37,254 nucleotides of DNA from Chloroflexota bacterium (GTDB lineage: Bacteria; Chloroflexota; Ktedonobacteria; Ktedonobacterales; Ktedonobacteraceae). Made by a program: the position numbers and the translations under genes. Positions within the stretch are counted from its first letter, which is position 1, and each line of letters begins with the position of its first letter. The stretch lies in NCBI GenBank assembly GCA_902812455.1, contig CADDZH010000048.1, positions 1 to 37,254 of the forward strand. Direction: 5' to 3'. Under the pieces are notes generated by a model. The model did not search any database, was not told where the DNA came from, and was given only the letters and a program-made list of their open reading frames with translations. This document shows, piece after piece, positions 31,775-37,254 of the stretch.

Positions 31775-33422
31775 GGGAGCCTCCTTCCAGGTTCATTACC
31801 AATTCGATAGTATGGTGGGTATCACTCCTCATGATATTCATCTCATCCACCAGATTTTTGATCAGGAACAGACCCCAGCCACGTGGCGTTTGCAGCTCAG
31901 CTAGCTTGGCTTCCAGGTCGGGCGTCTGTGGCTCTGGAATTGGTGCGCCTCCACCCTGGTCGCTGATGCGTACCGCAACTGCCGTATTTGAGGCAAGCAA
32001 TTGTACGATCACCGGAATATCCGGGTTGTAGTGGTTGCCATGCTCCATCGCGTTCATGGTCGCCTCAGCCACTGCCGTTTTGAGATGCTCCAGCCGTTTC
32101 TCAGACAGGGACAAGCCCCCGGCGGCCTCAGCCACCTCTTTCATGGCCTGGCGCTCGTTCCCCTGGACGCTTGGTATCATCCACTCCCCGATGATGCGCC
32201 AGTTATGATCGCTCTGGCCGCCGGCATCATCCATCCCCGTTGACGCATCCGGCAGACTATCACGGCTACTTGCATGTTCCTCTCTGCGCAGCGCTACCAG
32301 AGTGACATCGTCTTCCTGTTCCCAACCGTCTCCCGTGAACGCCGCCAGTTCTTCCAGTAAGTAGTCAATGGATGACACACCGTGCTGTTTCTCTCCGAGC
32401 AGGTTCATCAGCCGAGGGAAGCCGAACATCTCACGTGCAGGGTTGTGCGCCTCGACTAGGCCATCGCTATAGAAGAGGACGCTGTCCCCGGCCTCGAGTC
32501 GAACCTCTTTTTCATCGTAGGTCATCTCCGGCATCAGGCCGAGCGGCATACCCGTCGCTCTCAGTTCTGTGACCTCGCCTGCGTGGCGCCGGTAAGGCGG
32601 ATCGTGCCCCGCATTGGCATACAGTAGCCTTCCGCTGACCGGATCGAGAATGGCGTAGAGGCAGGTGACGAACATCTTTGGGGGGATATCAGGGCACAGC
32701 AGGTTGTTCGCCTGCTCCAGCACCTTCCCTGGGGACATAGATACGCCGGCGGTGGAGCGCAAAATGCTGCGCGTCGTCGCCATCACCAGGGCCGCAGGAA
32801 CACCCTTATCTGTGACATCGCCGATGACGATGCCCAGGCGGCCATCCTCAAGATACAGGAAATCGTAGAAATCGCCGCCAACTTCCCTGGCGGGTTGATA
32901 ATAGGTAGCAACCTGCCATCCTGCCAGTTCCGGTAGTTCTTTGGGCAGCAGGGTTTGCTGGATCAGGCGAGCAACACGTAGCTCCTGCTCGATGCGTTCG
33001 CGATCAAGGTCCTGCAGCCGTTTTTCGTGGACAAGCTGGGCCACGCGCAAGGCTGGAGCCGCATGAGTTGCCAGGTCATTGAGCAGGCCTCGATCGTCTG
33101 TCGAGTAGTCCTGCTCGCTGAGCCGGGGCCCCAGATTGAGCAACCCGACCAGCTCTCCCTGGCTGACCAGGGGAATGACCACTTTCACTGCTGCCGCCTG
33201 TAATGCCTTGAGAGCAGGGGAGTCCATGTGCAGTTTGTCAAGTTCCACTGCGCCAGGCGCGCTCAGGAAGTAGACAACAAGCGGATCATGCGGCGCGATA
33301 TCGAGAGATATTGTCTCAATCTTGCGCGAACGGGATACCGTGACCGGTTGTTGTACCGCTTCGGACTCCCTTTTTGCGCGTCCCAGCCGCATCTGTTGGA
33401 AACGTTGGAATAATGTAGCCAT
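31755..33422 (-). CDS. SpoIIE/PP2C phosphatase fused to RsbW-like kinase, with partial GAF at the N-terminus
   Basis: Seen, 555 aa. Residues about 70-125 (VKVVIPLVSQGELVGLLNLG ... LNDLATHAAPALRVA) are the back half of a GAF domain. A short coiled coil follows. The SpoIIE-type PP2C domain at about 150-385 has the metal-binding residues GGDFYD, GDVTDKG, DGLVEA and EDDVTLVAL, so it should be active. The C-terminal 140 residues are a GHKL ATPase of RsbW type with N box EATMNAMEHGN, ISDQGGG and RGWGLFLIKNLVDEM. Known: the phosphatase dephosphorylates STAS proteins and the kinase phosphorylates them; here both are in one chain. A GGAG lies 6-7 nt before the ATG. Its promoter (33508-33552) belongs to the CGTAACG-box group. 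Confidence 0.9.
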   Translation of the reverse strand: MATLFQRFQQMRLGRAKRESEAVQQPVTVSRSRKIETISLDIAPHDPLVVYFLSAPGAVELDKLHMDSPALKALQAAAVKVVIPLVSQGELVGLLNLGPRLSEQDYSTDDRGLLNDLATHAAPALRVAQLVHEKRLQDLDRERIEQELRVARLIQQTLLPKELPELAGWQVATYYQPAREVGGDFYDFLYLEDGRLGIVIGDVTDKGVPAALVMATTRSILRSTAGVSMSPGKVLEQANNLLCPDIPPKMFVTCLYAILDPVSGRLLYANAGHDPPYRRHAGEVTELRATGMPLGLMPEMTYDEKEVRLEAGDSVLFYSDGLVEAHNPAREMFGFPRLMNLLGEKQHGVSSIDYLLEELAAFTGDGWEQEDDVTLVALRREEHASSRDSLPDASTGMDDAGGQSDHNWRIIGEWMIPSVQGNERQAMKEVAEAAGGLSLSEKRLEHLKTAVAEATMNAMEHGNHYNPDIPVIVQLLASNTAVAVRISDQGGGAPIPEPQTPDLEAKLAELQTPRGWGLFLIKNLVDEMNIMRSDTHHTIELVMNLEGGSHASTKS

Positions 33423-33507
33423 ATCTGCTCCATACTCTTAGTGTTCATTTCCCTTTACATTCCCATTTTCTTTTTTGTATCGGGATAACTGAACATATTC
33501 TAACCCT

Positions 33508-33552
33508 ATTGTACAGGATAACCGTCGCCTAAACGTTACGAAAAGCGTTACG
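33508..33552 (-). promoter_or_regulatory. CGTAACG-box promoter P3, before the phosphatase-kinase gene
   Basis: Minus strand: CGTAACG (33552-33546), five nt, CGTAACG (33540-33534), five nt, GCGACGG, eight nt, then -10 TACAAT (33513-33508). The first box includes the TAA stop of 7TM-6 (33550-33548). The start codon is about 86 nt downstream. Confidence 0.65.
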
Positions 33553-34930
33553 AAACATGTGAATCCGGGAATTTCTCAACGGAATACGATGTTTTGCGTG
33601 GTTGAGCCAACCACAACGACACGTGGGCCGGCTGCATCGTCTCCTCGACGACAGCCACCAACTGCTCGCTTAGCTCTGTTAAATCCACCTCTCCACGTAA
33701 GGTTGCGCTAAAATTGCTAATGACCTGCCTGGCATCATATTTGCGGCGATAGAAGCGCCGGTCGATGACGTATTGAATGCGGCGGCGCAAAGGTTGGAAA
33801 AGAGCTGCAATAGCCAATGTTGAGATCACGATGGCCACATCGTTATTACTTTGCTTGATGATTGCGCCCAGCAGGGATTGCAAGGCAAAAATGAGGCCAA
33901 CATAGAGCGCCACCAGCAGGGCAGTCAGGCTGCCATAGACCAGCGTGCGATTGATGATGACATCGATGTCCCACAGCCGGTAGCGCAGCAGCGCGATCCC
34001 CACGCAGAACGGGATGGGCAGATACCAGAAGCGGTAGAGAGGCAAGGTGACGATCAGGAAAAACGAGTTGGGCGTATTGAGCAAAAACGCGCCTGGCTTA
34101 TTGAGCGAGGGCACGAACGTCATATAGAGGGTGAGGCAGAGCGGCAGGACAATGACGGGCACGAACCCATAGAGCAGCCACTTGATCTGCTGGCGCTGGA
34201 CTGGCGAGGCCACACGCAGGAAGCGGTAGAGCTGCACAGAGGCTGATCCTCCAAAGACCGCAGAAAGCCAGCCAGCCTCAAGCAGTGGTGGCCAGTTTCC
34301 GATCGCGAGTGGGGAAGCGGGAGCGAAACCACCGATCGTCCAGAAGAAGGCATTCACGACCCAGAGACCAAGCAACGCCCAGGACCAGCGAGGGACAAAG
34401 CGCCCATCAGGAAAGGTGGCGAAGAAAAAGGACAGGCAGGGGTAGTAGAGGATCGTCGGGAGAAGACTCGCAATATTCAGGACATCGATCAGCGGGTTGG
34501 CGGAATCGTTCGGGAGCGCATGTGCAAATGAGAGGCCCAGGCACCCGAATTCGATCAGGAGGAACGAGACAAAGAGACCCATCCAGGTATTGGCTCTGCG
34601 CCAGATGATGAGCGCACCAATCAGCAGGAACGACAGCGTCGTCAGAGCATCCAGGACAATCACGTAGAACGCGTAGGTCTGCAAAGAAAAACCGGCATGC
34701 AGGAGCGTGGGCAGGGTCTGCACACTCAATTGGCCAGTATCTGGGCAACTGGTAACCGGACTGGGGCAGAGCGTAAAGAGCGAATGGTAGTAGATCGGCA
34801 GGCTCACCATGAGGACCGCCAGATCAATCAGCACGAGCACGAGCCAGAGTGCTTGCACGAGCCGGAGGCGCGGCCCATATAGCTGCCCCTCTCCTGCGTT
34901 TTCTCCTCTTGAGGTCTGTTTCTTGTCCAT
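33548..34930 (-). CDS. 7TM sensor-like membrane protein without output domain (paralog 7TM-6)
   Basis: Seen: 460 aa, about eight membrane segments, a first outer loop with a Cys pair (LCPSPVTSCPDTGQLS), FPDGRFVPRWSWALLG, YRFLRVASPVQRQQIKWLL, RLWDIDVIINRTLVYG, RRFYRRKYDARQVI and VEETMQPAHVSLWLAQ. It ends 18 residues later. It is directly upstream of the phosphatase gene, which starts with the back half of a GAF domain, so the two look like a sensor-phosphatase split into two genes. Each gene has its own CGTAACG-box promoter. GAGGGG lies 9 nt before the ATG at 34930. Confidence 0.85.
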   Translation of the reverse strand: MDKKQTSRGENAGEGQLYGPRLRLVQALWLVLVLIDLAVLMVSLPIYYHSLFTLCPSPVTSCPDTGQLSVQTLPTLLHAGFSLQTYAFYVIVLDALTTLSFLLIGALIIWRRANTWMGLFVSFLLIEFGCLGLSFAHALPNDSANPLIDVLNIASLLPTILYYPCLSFFFATFPDGRFVPRWSWALLGLWVVNAFFWTIGGFAPASPLAIGNWPPLLEAGWLSAVFGGSASVQLYRFLRVASPVQRQQIKWLLYGFVPVIVLPLCLTLYMTFVPSLNKPGAFLLNTPNSFFLIVTLPLYRFWYLPIPFCVGIALLRYRLWDIDVIINRTLVYGSLTALLVALYVGLIFALQSLLGAIIKQSNNDVAIVISTLAIAALFQPLRRRIQYVIDRRFYRRKYDARQVISNFSATLRGEVDLTELSEQLVAVVEETMQPAHVSLWLAQPRKTSYSVEKFPDSHVS

Positions 34931-35078
34931 CTCATGGTTCCCCTCTCGCTGTGCGGGAAGACGGATGTGCTACCATGCCAGTGCAGCATTATTGTTGCTT
35001 CTATCTTATGTGCCACACGGCAACAACAGTTAGAAAAACTCAACGGCATGGGTGCAAGTTTCTGTTTTCCTCAGCCAT

Positions 35079-35123
35079 ATCATACCATATCACCGTCCCT
35101 AAAACGTTACGGCAAGCGTTACG
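35079..35123 (-). promoter_or_regulatory. CGTAACG-box promoter P4, before 7TM-6
   Basis: Minus strand: CGTAACG (35123-35117), five nt, CGTAACG (35111-35105), five nt, GGGACGG, eight nt, then -10 TATGAT (35084-35079). The leader to ATG 34930 is about 145 nt. P3 and P4 are also alike outside the boxes (CATGTTT before box 1). The gap 34931-35132 holds nothing else that I can see. Confidence 0.65.
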
Positions 35124-35132
35124 AAACATGCA

Positions 35133-37254
35133 CTACCACTCGGACAGCTTCCATATCTCTGGCTGCACCGTGCCTGCTTCGACGCCTATTTCGGCATAAA
35201 TGCTAACAGCCTGTTTCAGATGGGCCATTGCCGCTTCTGTTTGACCCAGCGCATGCAGCAGATCGGCCAGGTTGTTGTGCAGCGCCGCCTCGCGATGGCG
35301 GTCTCCCTGTGAGGCGCTTAGTGCTAACGCGGATTCAGTCAGCGCTACCGCGCGTTCGTTGTCACCATTGGACCGGTACGCTTGAGCAAGGTTGTTTAGC
35401 GCGGCAGCGCGCATAGCAGGGTCATGTAGTTTTTCGGCCAGTTCAAGGCTTTGCTCGAGGTGATGCAGCGCAGCCTGCATATCATTTTGATGGCTGGCAA
35501 GCATACCCAGCATGTTGTGTGCCTGCGCGGTTGCGTGCATATCTTGTGTTTTCTCCGCCAGCGTCAACGCTTCCTGTGCCAGTGTGAGCGCTTGCTGCAA
35601 CTGGCCTCGCTTATGGGCGGCCAGGCTCCAATCGGCGTAGATTCTCGCTCTTTCTTCCTCATTAGCTGTGCACAGCGCCGTTTCTAGATGCTTTTCAGCC
35701 TGTTCCCATTCGCCTCGACGAATAGAGATGATACCGAGTTTGTGCTCAATACGCGACAGTATATCCTGGTTCATCATAGCGGCAGCAGTTTCATAGCTGT
35801 TCACTGCCCGGCCATATTCTCCCAGCAGCGTGTACAGGTCACCAATCACTTCATGTAGAGCGGCTGCGTCAGGATAGCCGAGAGCCAGTGCCGACTGAAA
35901 GTGGGCAAGCGCCTCGGCATTCGCATAGAGCGAGCGAGCATACTCCCCGGCCAGTTTGTAGTAATTGGCAGCCGCCGCGTCATTTCCCGCCAGGCGATAG
36001 TGCTCCGCGATCTGACCGGCCAGCGAGCCACTGGCGCGGTTGCCTCGTATGTGACTTGCTAATGCCTCTGCGATACGGCGGTGCAGTAGCCGCCTTCGCG
36101 CAAGACTTGTTTCTTCATAAACCAGCTCGCGTAGTTTCTGGTGGCTGAAGTCATACAATAACAAATGCTCGCTGCTCTGTTCCTGCACCTCTTCAACCAG
36201 GCCTTCTCTGGTCAGCTTTTCTAAAGCTGTGATCGTTTCGTCTTCGCTGCGCCCGCTTACCTCGCGTAACGTGTCGAAATCGAATGAGCGACCGATAGCA
36301 GCCGCCGTTGTCAGTAATTGCCAACCTATCTCATCAACAGTATTCAGGCGTGATTGGAGCAAATCACGCACGCTCCCTGGTAATGTCCACTCCGATGCCC
36401 CTACATTCAAAACATTTCTTTCGATAGCCGCCAGGTATTCGATCAGGAAGAAAGGAATACCCTCCGTCTCGGCATAGAGGCGATCCGTGAGATGTTCGGG
36501 TGTTCTATCTGCCAGGGACGATTGCACCAGTTCATTGACCGATGACCGGCTCAAGCGTGAGAGCGATAAGACAAGCGCGCTACCGAAGCGTTGTGCATCG
36601 ACCAGCAGGTGATGCAGGCCTGATTCCCGCTCTAGCTGTTTCCCGCGCCACGCGAGAACCAGGCAAAGCGGCTGTTCAGGTACGCGGCGCACCATAAACC
36701 GCAATAAGTCAAGCGTTGCGCTGTCTGCCCAGTGCAGATCGTCAAAGAAGAGCACGCCAGGGCTATCTCCCCCGATCAATACAAAGAGAAGGTGGCGCAT
36801 GGCCTCGAAGAAACGACTTTGCGCTCCAGGGCTATCGAGTACAGGTGGAGGCGGCAGACCAGGGCGCAGCGTAGCAAGTTCGGGCAGCAGCCGCGAAGCT
36901 TCACCCAGCGTATCAGGCGCTATCTTTTCTAAGCGAGCATTGATCGCTTGTGACGCAAGGGCAGCCCGCAGAGCAGTGATAACCGGCTCGTAAGCAAGAT
37001 GCGCTTCGCCTTCATAGCAGCGTGCTGCGATAATCGCTGCGCCCTCCTGGCGGGCGCGAGCCAGCAACTCCTCCGCCAGGCGTGTTTTGCCGATGCCTGC
37101 CTCGCCTTCTACAATGATGACTCGCCCGCCAGTATCGATGGAATGATACGTGTCGAGCATGGTTGCCAATTCATGTGCGCGCCCAACCAGGCGAGAGCTT
37201 GCTACTGGATACTGCATCGAGGGTGTTGTTGCCCTTGCTGGCACGCCCTGAGGC
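35133..37254 (-). CDS. STAND ATPase with TPR repeats, N-terminus beyond window (possible AfsR/SARP-type regulator)
   Basis: Seen: 707 codons, open to the right edge. A GTG at 37244 is in frame, but no stop lies upstream, so the true start is probably outside. LVGRAHELATML introduces an AAA/STAND domain with Walker A GEAGIGKTR and Walker B VLFFDDLHWADS. A winged-helix region follows (LTTAAAIGRSFDFDTLREVS) and then a long C-terminal TPR array (AAALNNLAQAYRSNGDNERA). Known: this is the body of large regulators whose N-terminus may be a SARP/BTAD activator, a kinase or a cyclase. The SARP form would fit the promoter boxes at P1-P4, the nearest of which begins 10 bp after its stop. This link is inference. 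Confidence 0.85.
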   Translation of the reverse strand, partial: PQGVPARATTPSMQYPVASSRLVGRAHELATMLDTYHSIDTGGRVIIVEGEAGIGKTRLAEELLARARQEGAAIIAARCYEGEAHLAYEPVITALRAALASQAINARLEKIAPDTLGEASRLLPELATLRPGLPPPPVLDSPGAQSRFFEAMRHLLFVLIGGDSPGVLFFDDLHWADSATLDLLRFMVRRVPEQPLCLVLAWRGKQLERESGLHHLLVDAQRFGSALVLSLSRLSRSSVNELVQSSLADRTPEHLTDRLYAETEGIPFFLIEYLAAIERNVLNVGASEWTLPGSVRDLLQSRLNTVDEIGWQLLTTAAAIGRSFDFDTLREVSGRSEDETITALEKLTREGLVEEVQEQSSEHLLLYDFSHQKLRELVYEETSLARRRLLHRRIAEALASHIRGNRASGSLAGQIAEHYRLAGNDAAAANYYKLAGEYARSLYANAEALAHFQSALALGYPDAAALHEVIGDLYTLLGEYGRAVNSYETAAAMMNQDILSRIEHKLGIISIRRGEWEQAEKHLETALCTANEEERARIYADWSLAAHKRGQLQQALTLAQEALTLAEKTQDMHATAQAHNMLGMLASHQNDMQAALHHLEQSLELAEKLHDPAMRAAALNNLAQAYRSNGDNERAVALTESALALSASQGDRHREAALHNNLADLLHALGQTEAAMAHLKQAVSIYAEIGVEAGTVQPEIWKLSEW

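Noticed and set aside
20091..34930. Calling the six 7TM proteins histidine kinases
   Set aside because: No H box, N box or G boxes are present after the linker; the similarity is only to the sensor half.

Overview
The window looks like a chromosomal segment of a Ktedonobacteria-type Chloroflexota bacterium. This is inferred from gene content, not from a marker gene: very large STAND/MalT-like regulators with TPR tails, an XRE-cyclase-ATPase fusion, many seven-helix sensor-like membrane proteins with a characteristic C-terminal signature, SpoIIE/STAS signalling, moderately high G+C and good Shine-Dalgarno (SD) sites. No rRNA, tRNA, CRISPR array, transposase or integrase was seen.

Left part (1-10 kb). 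A secreted BNR/sialidase-like protein runs off the left edge. A minus-strand operon DUF1326 - DUF2182 - Pcm methyltransferase follows. It is divergent from a 1171-aa XRE/adenylate-cyclase/STAND regulator, which is followed by an alpha/beta-hydrolase fused to a GT-B glycosyltransferase. The upstream regions of the DUF1326 operon and of the hydrolase-glycosyltransferase gene share a roughly 100-bp conserved element, so the regulator between them may control both.

Middle (9.8-20 kb). A truncated copy of an amidohydrolase gene (9821-10060) and the intact gene (17248-18129) form 240-bp direct repeats around about 7.2 kb. That segment carries a MalT-type LuxR regulator and a plus-strand operon: small protein, membrane protein, DoxX-like protein and two tandem epoxide hydrolases. 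The right junction also holds a probable kinase-gene fragment and a perfect 24-bp inverted repeat. A coiled-coil protein and a short-chain dehydrogenase follow.

Right part (20-37 kb, all minus strand). Six paralogous membrane proteins (20091, 23041, 24363, 25786, 27108, 33548) resemble the sensor half of 7TM-GAF histidine kinases but stop where the GAF domain would begin, so they have no output domain. They are interleaved with a cytochrome P450 gene broken by one in-frame stop, a phytoene-desaturase-like oxidoreductase, an unrecognised soluble protein and a partner-switching module: SpoIIE phosphatase fused to an RsbW-like kinase, plus two STAS antagonists. The phosphatase begins with what looks like the missing back half of the GAF domain.

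Four promoters in this part (before P450, 7TM-3, the phosphatase and 7TM-6) share one layout: CGTAACG boxes at a 12-bp period, a weaker third box, then 8 bp to a sigma-70-like -10. This resembles the geometry of SARP activators. The gene at the right edge is a STAND-ATPase/TPR protein whose N-terminus lies outside the window, so it is a candidate for the activator. My best candidate for an undescribed system is this co-regulated set: output-less 7TM sensors, a split GAF-phosphatase and STAS proteins.
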